DNA from: Plantactinospora endophytica
GTDB lineage: Bacteria; Actinomycetota; Actinomycetes; Mycobacteriales; Micromonosporaceae
Direction: 5' to 3'
NCBI RefSeq assembly: GCF_016862915.1
Contig: NZ_BONW01000002.1
Location: forward strand, 310,001 to 374,000
Length of the DNA: 64,000 nt
Shown here one piece after another: positions 50,985 to 60,092 of the stretch. The position numbers were made by a program, and so were the translations under genes. Below the pieces are notes generated by a model. That model made no database searches. It was not told the origin of the DNA and worked only from the letters and a program-made list of their open reading frames with translations. Numbering within the stretch: position 1 is the first letter of the stretch; the number at the start of each line of letters is the position of its first letter.

Positions 50985-53054
50985 CTACCAGGTGCTGGGC
51001 GGCGGTGGCGGGACGACCGGCGGGCGGTCGTCGCAGGTGATGGTGTTCGGCAGCAGCCACGGCGCCAGCCACGGGCCGGTGGTGCCCCCGCCGTCGTTGC
51101 CGCCGAGGTCGGTGAGCCGGAACTCGGAGCCGGTCGGCGGGAAGTGGAACGAGCCGCAGTTGTTCACCCCTACCGCGCCGACGTTGCGGGCGTCGACGTT
51201 GGCGAACGACGCGCCGCCGGAGACCCGGGCGCTGACCACCGACGTGCCGGTGCCGTCGACCCGGATGTCGGAGAACTTCACCCCGTCGATCGAGTACAGG
51301 TCCTTCACCGACCACTCGCTGACCAGCATGATCGCGTTGTAGGTGCTGTCCAGGTAGTGGTCGCCGGTCACCTGGATGTCCGCGTCGATGTCCCGCTCCA
51401 GCGCGTAGATCCAGATGGCGCCGAGCCCGATGTTCCAGTTCAGCTCGTACGTTCCGGCCCGCACCACCGTGTTGTTCGTGATTCGGGTGGTGCCGGCGAA
51501 CGGCTCCGCGCCGAACCGGGAGCCGAGCTGGATGCCGCTGCCCTCCCGGATCGGGTCCGCGACCAGGTTGTTCGAGACCGTGTTGTCGGTACCGCCGTAG
51601 ATGGCGATCCCGTTCGCCAGCGTCGGCGTCTGGATGGTGTTCCGGTCGAAGGTGTTGCGGGCGTCCGCGACCTTGTCCGACCACATGGCGAGGGCGTCGT
51701 CGCCGGTGTTCCGGATGAAGTTGTTCCGGACCACCGAGTCGGTGACCCCGGTGTGGAAGTTCAGCGCGTCGGCGATCTGGTCCACGATGATGTTGTTGGT
51801 GACCTTCACGTTCCGCATCGGGCCGTCGAACCAGACGCCGACCTTGGTGTGCCGGATGTGCAGCCCGTCGATGGTCGAGTCGCTCATCGCGCCGCCGATG
51901 CCGTTCACCTGATCGGTGTCGATCCGCTCCCGTACGTCGCCCTCGATGGCGAAGCCGGACAGGTGCACGTTACGGCTGCCGCCGTCGGCCGCGTCCCTGC
52001 CGTAGAAGCCGACGCCGGTGTGCACCGAGCCGTCCGGGGCCGGCGGGTCGAGCGCCACCTCCCGTCCCTTGATCACCGTGTACCAGTTGCCGGCGCCCTC
52101 GATCGTCACGTCGTCGACGATGATGTGCCGATTGACCTGGTACGTGCCCGGCGGAATGTAGACGGTCAACCGGGCGCGCTTGGCGAAGGCGATGGCCCGG
52201 TCTATGGCGTCGGCGGAGTCCCGTCGGCCGGTCGGGTCGGCGCCGAAGGCGAGCACGTTCGCGGCGAGCAGTCGCACCTTCGGCGGGGCGACAAGTTCCG
52301 AGTCGAGTAGGTCGATCACGGTCCAGGCGGCGTTGCTGCCGGCCGGCGCGGTCAGTCGGATCTTGTCACCGGCCCGGTAGGTGCGGTCGAGCCGGAGCCG
52401 CTGCTCGTCGTAGAAGTGCATCGGCCGGAACGGCTTGGCGATCGTCGGGAACGGCGTGGTCGCCGCCGGTACGCAGGAGCACTCGGTGATCCACCAGTCC
52501 GGGTGCAGCAGGTCGGCGTCGGGGTCGTTGCTGAACGGGTACTGGTTGTAGAGCCAGGCGTACTCCGAGGTGAGCGTCATCGTCTGCCGGGCTTTGCCGT
52601 TCACCGTGACGTGCAGCGGTGCGGTGATCCCGCCGCCGTCCGGCGCGTCCGGGATGCTGTAGCGGACCGTGATCGCGTTGGCCGCCTTCGGCAGAGTGAA
52701 CTCGACGTGCTGCCCGGGAGTGAGGCGTACCGCCGACCGGCCGGACGCCTCCGCCGGCAACGTGTACGCCGTCCGGTCCGGGCCGATCACGGTGCCGTTG
52801 GTCCGGGCGTGCTCGGCCTCCTGTTCGAGGAAGGCGACGCTGGCACCCCGGCCGGCGACGAGCGCGGGGTCGAGGCCGGCCCGGGTGACGACCGGTGCGG
52901 GACCGCTGCGCCCGGTCGCCTCGCCGGCCGCTGACGCCGGGGCTCCGGGAATGACGGCCGAGACACCGATTCCTATCAGGGTTGCCGCCGCGAGCCAGCG
53001 GGCTGGTCGCTCGGATCGTTGCGCCGGAGGTCCGATGATGCTGCTGCGTGACAT
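50985..53054 (-). CDS. Secreted right-handed parallel beta-helix glycoside hydrolase (GH87/mycodextranase-like)
   Basis: A 689-residue exported protein. The signal peptide ends at about residue 42 (APASA-AG). A beta-sandwich, carbohydrate-binding-like domain (about 55-190) includes VEFTLPKAANAITVRYSIPD. A pectate-lyase_3-type entry (ANVLAFGADPTGRRDSADAI) is followed by about ten beta-helix coils with Asn ladders (NNIIVDQ, NNFIRNTGDD, NNLVADP, NNTVVRAG), ending in GVNNCGSFHFP and a Pro-rich tail. This layout matches alpha-1,3-glucanase/mycodextranase-type enzymes that attack fungal walls; the exact specificity is inference. Start MSRSS chosen for the signal peptide. Confidence 0.82.
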   Translation of the reverse strand: MSRSSIIGPPAQRSERPARWLAAATLIGIGVSAVIPGAPASAAGEATGRSGPAPVVTRAGLDPALVAGRGASVAFLEQEAEHARTNGTVIGPDRTAYTLPAEASGRSAVRLTPGQHVEFTLPKAANAITVRYSIPDAPDGGGITAPLHVTVNGKARQTMTLTSEYAWLYNQYPFSNDPDADLLHPDWWITECSCVPAATTPFPTIAKPFRPMHFYDEQRLRLDRTYRAGDKIRLTAPAGSNAAWTVIDLLDSELVAPPKVRLLAANVLAFGADPTGRRDSADAIDRAIAFAKRARLTVYIPPGTYQVNRHIIVDDVTIEGAGNWYTVIKGREVALDPPAPDGSVHTGVGFYGRDAADGGSRNVHLSGFAIEGDVRERIDTDQVNGIGGAMSDSTIDGLHIRHTKVGVWFDGPMRNVKVTNNIIVDQIADALNFHTGVTDSVVRNNFIRNTGDDALAMWSDKVADARNTFDRNTIQTPTLANGIAIYGGTDNTVSNNLVADPIREGSGIQLGSRFGAEPFAGTTRITNNTVVRAGTYELNWNIGLGAIWIYALERDIDADIQVTGDHYLDSTYNAIMLVSEWSVKDLYSIDGVKFSDIRVDGTGTSVVSARVSGGASFANVDARNVGAVGVNNCGSFHFPPTGSEFRLTDLGGNDGGGTTGPWLAPWLLPNTITCDDRPPVVPPPPPSTW

Positions 53055-53237
53055 CGGGGAACTCGTTTCTCTGGGAGGTGGTGATCCTTCTGGTGGGGCG
53101 GTGGGCGGTGACGCCCGCCGACGCCCGAGGCGGAGGATCCCTCCCCAGTGGCCGTATGGCCGCCACACTTCGTACAGAGGCAGGAAATCGAGCTAGCTCG
53201 CGTCATGTTATTGCAGAAAACTGTCCACATTCAAGCG

Positions 53238-54188
53238 TCAGTCTGTCGCGTATCGTGCGGCACTTGGGGGGATCAGGATGGTCTTGCCCCGGGTTCGGCC
53301 GGCCTCGGCAGCCCGGTGCACCGAGGCCAACTCGGCCAGCGGGCGGGCGTCGGCGACCTCCACCCGGACGATGCCGGCGTCCACCAGTCCGACCAGCTCG
53401 GTGAGCTGCCCCGGATCGTTGCGGACCACGAACCGCGTCGTCCGGACCGGTGAACCTGCCGGCGCCTCGACCGGTCCGGTCGCGGAGACCAGGATCCCGC
53501 CCGGCCGGACCAGCGCCAGCAGCGCCGCCCCCTGCGCCGGGTCGACCGGTACCAGGTTGAGCAGCGCGTCGACGGGCTCGTCCAGCGCCTCGGCCAGCGG
53601 GGTCACCGTGTAGTCGACGATCACGTCGGCGCCGAGTCGGCGTACCGGATCGGCGCTGCGCGGGCTCGCGGTCGCGATCACGTACGCCCCGGCGTGCTTC
53701 GCGAGCTGCACGGCGATGCCGCCGATGCCGCCGCCCGCGCCGTTGACGAACACCCGCTGGCCGGGGGTGAGGCGGGCGTGCTCGTACACCGCCTGCCAGG
53801 CCGTGAGCCCGGCGACCGGCAGGACGGCGGCGTGCGCCAGCGGCAGCGTGTCGGGTGCCGGCACCACCGTGCCGGCCGCCGCGACCACGAAGTCCGCCGC
53901 CGCGCCGCCGGTGTCGACCCGACCCACCACCCGGTCCCCGACGGCCGGCGTCCGCACGCCGCCGCCGACCTCGACGACCGTGCCGGCCACATCCCAACCC
54001 AACGTGTACGGCAACTCCAGCGCGAAGATCGAGTGCAGCAGTCCCATCCGCAGACCGATGTCGGACGGGTTGAACGAGGTGGCGGCCACCTCGACCAACA
54101 CCTCGCCGTCGCCGGGGACCGGCTGGGGGACCTCGTCGTGGCGGATCACGGACGCGTCGCCGTATTCGTGGATTCGTGCGGCTCTCAT
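53238..54188 (-). CDS. NADP-dependent zinc-free oxidoreductase (quinone-reductase-like MDR)
   Basis: A 316-residue medium-chain dehydrogenase/reductase. The N-terminal GroES-like domain (MRAARIHEYGDASVIR, SFNPSDIGLRMG, LGWDVAGTVVEVG) is followed by a Rossmann fold with FVNGAGGGIGGIAVQLAK. There are no structural zinc cysteines. Family members reduce quinones or enals with NADPH. It is divergent from an AraC regulator, a common pairing in which the regulator controls the enzyme. Confidence 0.93.
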   Translation of the reverse strand: MRAARIHEYGDASVIRHDEVPQPVPGDGEVLVEVAATSFNPSDIGLRMGLLHSIFALELPYTLGWDVAGTVVEVGGGVRTPAVGDRVVGRVDTGGAAADFVVAAAGTVVPAPDTLPLAHAAVLPVAGLTAWQAVYEHARLTPGQRVFVNGAGGGIGGIAVQLAKHAGAYVIATASPRSADPVRRLGADVIVDYTVTPLAEALDEPVDALLNLVPVDPAQGAALLALVRPGGILVSATGPVEAPAGSPVRTTRFVVRNDPGQLTELVGLVDAGIVRVEVADARPLAELASVHRAAEAGRTRGKTILIPPSAARYATD

Positions 54189-54280
54189 GCAACCGAACCT
54201 ATGGCGCCGACCCGAGACGACCCATGCTCGCCGATCCCTGATTCATACTCGACCGTCTCGCCCCGGATACCGTTGCCGGC

Positions 54281-55240
54281 GTGGACGTGCTCAGTGACGT
54301 GGTGGCGGTGATGCGTACCGGCCGGCCCAGGTCGGCCCGGCTGGCCTGGCACGCCCCGTGGGCGCAGGAGTTCGGGCCGGTACCCGGATCCGCCGGCTTC
54401 CAGGTGATTCTCGGCGGCCCCTGCTGGCTGGTCCGGCCGGAGACCGAACCGGTGCCGCTGGCCGCCGGAGACGTGCTCTTCCTGCCGCACGGGCGCGGGC
54501 ACATCCTGGCCGACAGCCCGTCGACCCGGCCGACCGCACCCGCCTGCGACCCCGCCGACGCCCGGCCCCTCGCCCGGTACGCCGTCGACACGGTCGATCC
54601 TCCCGACACCCTCGAAGGGGCGCCCGGGGTCACGGTGACGCTCTGCGGGGCGTACGAACTCGACCCGGCCCGTACCCATCCGCTGCTGGACGACCTGCCC
54701 GAGCTGATCCACCTGCCCGCGCACCTCGGCCGGTACCCCGGGCTGCGGTCCACCGTGGACCTGCTCGCCGCCGAACTCGCCGTACCCCGGCTCGGCACCG
54801 ACGCCATCGTGCCGGCGCTGCTCGACACGCTGCTGCTGTTTATCCTGCGCGCCTGGTTCGAGGGGGCGCCGGCCACCGGCACCGGTACCGGCTGGGCGGC
54901 GGCGCTGCGCGACCCGGTCACCAATACGGCGCTGCGGGCCATCCACCGGGAGCCCGCTCGACAGTGGACGGTCGCGACGCTGGCCGCCGAGGCCGGACTC
55001 TCCCGGGCGCCGTTCGCCCGCCGGTTCGCCGCCCTGCTCGGCCAGCCGCCGTTGGCGTACCTCACCTGGTGGCGGATGACCACCGCCGCCCGGCTGCTCC
55101 GGGAGTCCGACGCGTCACTGGCCGCCGTCGCCCGGCAGGTCGGCTACGCCTCCGAGTTCGCCTTCGGTGCCGCGTTCAAACGCCGGTACGGCGTCGCCCC
55201 CGGCCGGTACCGACGGGGCGTCGACCAGGGAGTGTCGTGA
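54281..55240 (+). CDS. AraC-family regulator with cupin domain
   Basis: A 319-residue protein. The cupin_6-type N-terminus (about 10-165) has FQVILGGPCWLV and LAAGDVLFLPHGRGH, then two HTH motifs at about 225-315 (WTVATLAAEAGLSRAPFARR, LAAVARQVGYASEFAFGAAF, YGVAPGRYRR). GTG start. It is likely to control the divergent oxidoreductase gene (92-bp gap). Confidence 0.93.
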   Translation: MDVLSDVVAVMRTGRPRSARLAWHAPWAQEFGPVPGSAGFQVILGGPCWLVRPETEPVPLAAGDVLFLPHGRGHILADSPSTRPTAPACDPADARPLARYAVDTVDPPDTLEGAPGVTVTLCGAYELDPARTHPLLDDLPELIHLPAHLGRYPGLRSTVDLLAAELAVPRLGTDAIVPALLDTLLLFILRAWFEGAPATGTGTGWAAALRDPVTNTALRAIHREPARQWTVATLAAEAGLSRAPFARRFAALLGQPPLAYLTWWRMTTAARLLRESDASLAAVARQVGYASEFAFGAAFKRRYGVAPGRYRRGVDQGVS

Positions 55241-55269
55241 GAGCGGTACCAGTCGTTATGTTGCCCGGC

Positions 55270-55869
55270 ATGGAGATCCGCCCGTACCGGTCCGGTGACC
55301 GGGCCGCCGTGCACGACATCTGCATCCGTACCGCCGACGCGGGGCAGGACGCCTCCGGCTCGTACGCCGACCCGGGCATCCTGCCGCAGATCTTCGCCCA
55401 CCCGTACGCCGAACTGGAGCCGGAGTTGGCGTTCGTCGTCGACGACGGCGGGCAGGCCGTCGGCTACGTGCTCGGTACCGCCGACACCGAGGTCTTCGTC
55501 CGGCGGTTCCGGGCCGAGTGGCTGCCCCGGGTCGCCGACCGCTATCCGGCTCCGGCCGGCGAGCCGGGCAACCCGGACGAGTTCATGGCCCACCTGCTGC
55601 ACACCCCGGAGCGGATGATCCTGCCGGACCTCAAGGACCATCCGGCACACCTGCACATCGACCTGCTCCCCGGCCATCAGCGCGCCGGGTACGGCCGGGC
55701 TCTGGTCGACACCTTCGTCGCGGCGCTGCGCCGGGCCGGCGTGTCCGGCCTGCACGTCGGGATGGTCACCGCCAACCGTCCGGCCCGGGCCTTCTACGAC
55801 CGGCTCGGCTTCCACGTCATAGACGTCGCCGACCCTGGCCCGCTCACCTATCTCGGCCTCCGCTTCTGA
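55270..55869 (+). CDS. GNAT-family N-acetyltransferase
   Basis: A 199-residue GNAT protein. It starts MEIRPYRSGDRAAVHDICIR; the acetyl-CoA loop is LPGHQRAGYGRALV (Q/RxxGxG/A), and FYDRLGFHVID closes the fold. A long insert in the middle (PGNPDEFMAHLLHTPERMI) is typical of the group that includes streptothricin- and glycan-related enzymes. An ATG 12 bp upstream is an alternative start; neither has a ribosome site. It follows the AraC gene by about 30 bp. Substrate unknown. Confidence 0.88.
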   Translation: MEIRPYRSGDRAAVHDICIRTADAGQDASGSYADPGILPQIFAHPYAELEPELAFVVDDGGQAVGYVLGTADTEVFVRRFRAEWLPRVADRYPAPAGEPGNPDEFMAHLLHTPERMILPDLKDHPAHLHIDLLPGHQRAGYGRALVDTFVAALRRAGVSGLHVGMVTANRPARAFYDRLGFHVIDVADPGPLTYLGLRF

Positions 55870-55873
55870 CAGG

Positions 55874-55984
55874 TTCGGGCGGCGGGGGAACAGTCCAGTC
55901 CCGCTCTCCGCCGGGCGAGCGGGAGAGCCAATTCGGGCGGCGGGGGAGCAGTCCCGCTCTCCGCCGGACGAGCGGGAGAGCCAA
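55874..55984. repeat. Roughly 55-bp direct repeat right after the GNAT stop codon
   Basis: Two copies (55874-55931 and 55932-55984) share TTCGGGCGGCGGGGGA, CAGTCC, TCCCGCTCTCCGCCGG and CGAGCGGGAGAGCCAA; copy 2 lacks a 5-bp piece. Each carries the stem CCCGCTC / GAGCGGG, so the repeat may double as a terminator. Confidence 0.8.
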
Positions 55985-56084
55985 GCAACGCCCCGCCCTG
56001 CCGGACCGGCGCGGCGGGGGCGAGCCGAGCCCCGGCGAGCGGCACGGCCCGGCCGGAACCGGTGCCGGGATCGAGCGGTTCCCA

Positions 56085-56090
56085 TAAACT
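56085..56090 (+). promoter_or_regulatory. -10 element (TAAACT) of a leaderless transcript
   Basis: TAAACT lies 6 nt before the ATG of the PPOX-class gene, and no ribosome site is present. The same hexamer lies before the start of the repeat-protein gene on the minus strand. Confidence 0.5.
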
Positions 56091-56096
56091 GCGCGG

Positions 56097-56540
56097 ATGC
56101 TCCCGAACCTCAGCGGTGCGGCGGCCGACCGCGCCGAGCAACGTCTACGGGACCAGACCGTGCTGTGGCTGACCACGGTCAGCCCGTCGGGCCAGCCGCA
56201 GACCTCACCGGTGGGGTACGCCTGGAACGGGCAGACCTTCCTGATCCTCAGCAAGCCCGGCATCGCGAAGGTACGCAACCTGCGCCGCAACCCCAGGGTC
56301 GCGATGCACCTGGATCTCGACACCGAGGCGGAGGAATACACAGTCCTCACCATCGAGGGGATCGCCGAACTCGACGCGGCACCGCCGGGCGTGCCCGCGC
56401 CACTGACCCGGGACGAGGTCACCGGCTATCTGGACAAGCACCTGGAGTCGATGCGTTGGGCCCAGGTGACCCCGGAACAGACCTTCGCGGACTACTCCAC
56501 AGTGATCCGGGTGACGCCGACCCGGGCCCGCTGTTACTGA
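56097..56540 (+). CDS. PPOX-class F420-dependent oxidoreductase (TIGR03667-like)
   Basis: A 147-residue split-barrel flavin/F420-binding protein: LSGAAADRAEQRLRDQTVLW, LTTVSPSGQPQTSPVGYAWN, GIAKVRNLRRNPRVAMHLD and WAQVTPEQTFADYSTVIRVT. It is like the mycobacterial Rv3369 group. It should bind F420 or FMN/biliverdin-type cofactors and act as a reductase. It is a single gene, probably leaderless. Confidence 0.9.
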   Translation: MLPNLSGAAADRAEQRLRDQTVLWLTTVSPSGQPQTSPVGYAWNGQTFLILSKPGIAKVRNLRRNPRVAMHLDLDTEAEEYTVLTIEGIAELDAAPPGVPAPLTRDEVTGYLDKHLESMRWAQVTPEQTFADYSTVIRVTPTRARCY

Positions 56541-56593
56541 GCCCACCGCCTAAATGGGTGGGTACGTTCCGGTCCCGTCGGTAGCCTGGGTCC

Positions 56594-58345
56594 GTGCCCC
56601 CGCAGCTCCCGCACCCCGATCCGGGAGTGCCGGACACCCGGGGACCACTGCGCTACATCTGGTGGCTGGTGCGCAGCCAACCCCTGCGCGTGCTGCGGGG
56701 CAGCCTGGTCGGCACGGCCTGGATGGTCGGACTGGCGCTGCGGCCGTACCTCGTCTCCCGGGCGATCGACGACGGGCTGCGAGCCGGCGACAGAGCCGCC
56801 CTGCTCGGCTGGGTCGCCGCGATCGTCGTCGCCGGGTTCGGGCTGGCCCAACTCGGGATCATGCGACACCGCACGATGACGTTCATCCGGGAGGACGCGA
56901 GCGCCCGCTCCGCCGCCGTACTGCTGCGGCAGCTCTCCCGGATCGGCGCGGTACTGCCGCGTAAGCTCGCCGCCGGTGAGGTGGCCACGGTCGGCGGCTC
57001 CGACGTCACCACCATCTCGCACGTGTTGACGGTGACCGGTCCGGGCGTCGGCGCTATCGTCGCGTACGCGGTCGTCGCGGTGGTCCTCTGGTCGGTCTCC
57101 CCGCTCCTCGCGCTCTGCGTACTGCTCGGTGTGCCGGCCGTCGCCCTCCTGGTCGGGCCGCTGCTGCGCCGGCTGGACCGGGCCGAGTCCGTCTACCGGC
57201 AGCGGCAGGGCATCCTCACCACCCGGGCCGGGGACATCGTCGCCGGGCTGCGGGTACTCGCCGGGGTCGGCGGCCGGGACCTGTTCGCCAGCCGGTACGC
57301 GGCCCGGTCCCAGGAGCTGCGGGCCGAGGGCTACCGGGTGGGCGCGGTCGGTAGCTGGATCGAGGCGCTGACCGCCGCGATCCCGGCCAGCTTCCTCGCC
57401 GCGGTGGTCTGGCTGGCGGCCAGGATGGCGGTCGAGGGCGACATCACCATCGGGCAACTCGTCGCCGTCTACGGGTACGTCGCGGTCCTGGTCGTCCCGG
57501 TGTGGTTCCTGCTGGAGGCGAGCTACCAGATGATCCGGGGCCGGGTCGCGGCCCGCCGGGTCGTCGCCCTGCTCAGGCTGACCCCGGACGACGTAGGCGC
57601 GTCGGGGGACGGGCCCGCGCCGACCGGCCTCGCCGACCTGCACGACCCGGCCACCGGCCTGACCGTTCCCGGCGGCCGGCTGGTCGGGGTCGCCGCCGCC
57701 GACCCGGCCGAGGCGACCGCCCTGGCCGACCGGCTGGGTAGGTACGTGCCCAGCGCCGCGACCTGGGGCGGAATGCCACTCGGCGGGATCGCGCTGCCCG
57801 AGGTGCGGGACCGGATCCTGGTCGCCGACCACGACTCCTACCTCTTCGCCGGGACACTGCGGGAAATCCTGCACGGTGGACGGCGGCACGAGGACGCCGA
57901 ACTGCGGGCCGCCCTGCGGGTCGCCTCCGCCGAGGACGTGGTGGACGCCCTGCCCGAGGACCTCGACACGGCGATCGACACCCGGGCCCGTCGGCTCTCC
58001 GGCGGCCAGCGGCAGCGCGTACGGCTGGCCCGGGCGCTGCTCGCCGAACCGGAGGTGCTGATCCTGATCGACCCGACGTCGGCGGTGGACGCGCACACCG
58101 AGGCGCGGATCGCGCAGCGGCTCCGGGCAGCCCGGGCCGGCCGGACCACCGTGCTGCTGGCCACCTCGCCGTTGCTGCTCGGGCACGTCGACGAGGTGGC
58201 GTACCTGCGCGACGGCCGGGTCGTCGACACCGGCAGCCACGCCGAACTGCTGGACCGCAACCCCGGCTACCGGGCGCTGGTCTCCCGCGACGGCGAGCCG
58301 GTGCCGGCCGGCGGGTCCGCCGACGGCGAGGGGGTGCTGCGGTGA
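56594..58345 (+). CDS. ABC exporter half-transporter A with degenerate Walker A
   Basis: A 583-residue protein. Residues about 20-320 hold six TM helices of the ABC type I exporter fold; the NBD runs from about 335. The P-loop should be GxxGxGKS/T, but reads GRLVGVAAADPAEATALADR, so the nucleotide-binding Lys is lost. Walker B is LILIDPTSAVD, with Pro at the catalytic Glu position. The signature LSGGQRQRVRLARA (about 467) is intact. With partner B this yields one consensus and one dead site. GTG start; the partner overlaps by GTGA. Substrate unknown. Confidence 0.9.
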   Translation: MPPQLPHPDPGVPDTRGPLRYIWWLVRSQPLRVLRGSLVGTAWMVGLALRPYLVSRAIDDGLRAGDRAALLGWVAAIVVAGFGLAQLGIMRHRTMTFIREDASARSAAVLLRQLSRIGAVLPRKLAAGEVATVGGSDVTTISHVLTVTGPGVGAIVAYAVVAVVLWSVSPLLALCVLLGVPAVALLVGPLLRRLDRAESVYRQRQGILTTRAGDIVAGLRVLAGVGGRDLFASRYAARSQELRAEGYRVGAVGSWIEALTAAIPASFLAAVVWLAARMAVEGDITIGQLVAVYGYVAVLVVPVWFLLEASYQMIRGRVAARRVVALLRLTPDDVGASGDGPAPTGLADLHDPATGLTVPGGRLVGVAAADPAEATALADRLGRYVPSAATWGGMPLGGIALPEVRDRILVADHDSYLFAGTLREILHGGRRHEDAELRAALRVASAEDVVDALPEDLDTAIDTRARRLSGGQRQRVRLARALLAEPEVLILIDPTSAVDAHTEARIAQRLRAARAGRTTVLLATSPLLLGHVDEVAYLRDGRVVDTGSHAELLDRNPGYRALVSRDGEPVPAGGSADGEGVLR

Positions 58346-60072
58346 CCGGGCTGCCGGTGGCGGACCCGGCCACGGTACGCCGGGCCGCGCGGGACCTGAT
58401 CGCCCAGGACCGCCGGGCCGTCGCCGTCGTCGTGGTGCTGCACGTCGCGGCCACCGTCACCGGGTTGGCCGCACCGTGGCTGGTCGGCGTCATCGTCGAC
58501 CGGGTGGTGGCCGGCACCGAGATCGGCACGGTGGACCGGCTGGCGATGGCGATCGCCGGCTGCCTGCTCGGCCAGGCGGTGCTGTCCCGCTACGCCCAGT
58601 ACGCCGGGCACCGGTTCGGTGAGCGGGCGGTGGCCCGGCTGCGCGAGGAGTTCATCCGGCGGACGCTCGCCCTGCCGGTCTCCGTCGTCGAGCGGGCCGG
58701 TACCGGCGACCTGGCCACCCGCAGCTCGGTCGACGTCGGCACGGTCGGGGTCACGGTCCGCGAGGTGGTGCCGACCGTGGTGATCGCCTCGGCGCAACTG
58801 ACCCTGCTGTTCGGGGCGATCTTCCTGTTGCACCCGTTGCTCGGGGTGGCGGCGCTGGCCGGGCTGCCGTCGATCGTCGCGGTGACCCGCTGGTACCTGC
58901 GCCGGGCGTCCACGGCGTACCTCGCCGAGGGTGCGGCCTCGGCGGAACTGACCGAGACGTTGACCACCACCGCCGAGGGGGCCCGGACGGTCGAGGCGCT
59001 CCGGCTCACCGACGAACGTGTCGCGCACGGCCGGGCCCGGATCGGCCGGGTCTGGGCCACCCGGCGGCGTACCCTCCGGCTGCGGTCGGTCTTCTATCCG
59101 GTGGTGGAGTCGAGCTATCCGCTGCCGATCGCGGCGGTGCTGCTCGTCGGCGGGCTCTGTCTCGACGGTGGACTGGTCAGTCTCGGCGAGGTGGTCGCCG
59201 CCGCGCTCTACCTCCAGCAGGCGATCGGCCCGCTGGACCAGATCCTGCAATGGACGGAACAGGCGCAGCGCGGCCTCGCCTCGTTCGCCCGGGTGCTCGG
59301 CGTCGGTCAGGTGCCGCCGGAGCCGCGCGGCCGGACGTCCGCACCGACCGGGCGGCAGCTCGTGGTCCGGGCCGCCCGGTTCGGCTACGCCGACGGCCCC
59401 GACGTGCTGCACGGCATCGACCTGGCGGTCCGGCCCGGCGAACGGCTGGCCGTCGTCGGGCCGTCCGGGGCCGGGAAGTCGACGCTGGCCCGGCTGCTGG
59501 CCGGGATCGACCGCCCCCGACACGGCGAGGTGAGCATCGGCGGCTGCCCGGTCACCGACCTCGACCCGGCGGAACGGCGCCGCCGGATCGCCCTGGTCAC
59601 CCAGGAGCACCACGTCTTCATCGGGTCGCTGCGGGACAACCTCGCCTTCGCCGCCCCGGACGCCACCGACGCACAGATGCGGTCGGCGCTGGTCGCGGTC
59701 GGTGCCGACTGGTACGCCGAGCTGCCCGACGGGCTCGACACCGAACTCGGGGACGGGGCCCGGGAGCTGAGTCCCGCCGACGCGCAGCAGCTCGCCCTGG
59801 CCCGACTCGTGCTAGCCGACCCGCACACGCTGATCCTCGACGAGGCGACCGCCGCGCTGGACCCGAGTACGGCCCGGCGTACCGAGCGGGCGTTGGGTGC
59901 GGTGCTGGCCGGGCGTACGGTGATCGCGATCGCACACCGGCTGAACACCGCACACGACGCGGACCGGGTGGCGGTGATGGAGGACGGCCGGATCAGCGAG
60001 CTGGGCAGCCACGACGAGCTGATCCGGGCCGACGGCGCGTACGCCGCCCTCTGGCGCTCCTGGCACGGCTGA
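58342..60072 (+). CDS. ABC exporter half-transporter B with consensus Walker A and degenerate signature
   Basis: A 576-residue half-transporter. It has six TM helices at about 20-310 and an NBD with intact Walker A (GPSGAGKST, Lys379), Q-loop (VTQEHHVFIGS), Walker B with Glu (TLILDEATAALD) and H-loop (IAHRLNTAHD). The signature is ELSPADAQQLALARL, lacking the SGGQ core. The intact Walker A here pairs with the intact signature of partner A, and the two defective elements pair with each other. The gene is coupled to partner A by a 4-bp overlap. Confidence 0.93.
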   Translation: MTGLPVADPATVRRAARDLIAQDRRAVAVVVVLHVAATVTGLAAPWLVGVIVDRVVAGTEIGTVDRLAMAIAGCLLGQAVLSRYAQYAGHRFGERAVARLREEFIRRTLALPVSVVERAGTGDLATRSSVDVGTVGVTVREVVPTVVIASAQLTLLFGAIFLLHPLLGVAALAGLPSIVAVTRWYLRRASTAYLAEGAASAELTETLTTTAEGARTVEALRLTDERVAHGRARIGRVWATRRRTLRLRSVFYPVVESSYPLPIAAVLLVGGLCLDGGLVSLGEVVAAALYLQQAIGPLDQILQWTEQAQRGLASFARVLGVGQVPPEPRGRTSAPTGRQLVVRAARFGYADGPDVLHGIDLAVRPGERLAVVGPSGAGKSTLARLLAGIDRPRHGEVSIGGCPVTDLDPAERRRRIALVTQEHHVFIGSLRDNLAFAAPDATDAQMRSALVAVGADWYAELPDGLDTELGDGARELSPADAQQLALARLVLADPHTLILDEATAALDPSTARRTERALGAVLAGRTVIAIAHRLNTAHDADRVAVMEDGRISELGSHDELIRADGAYAALWRSWHG

Positions 60073-60092
60073 CCGTTCCGACGAAGGGCGGT

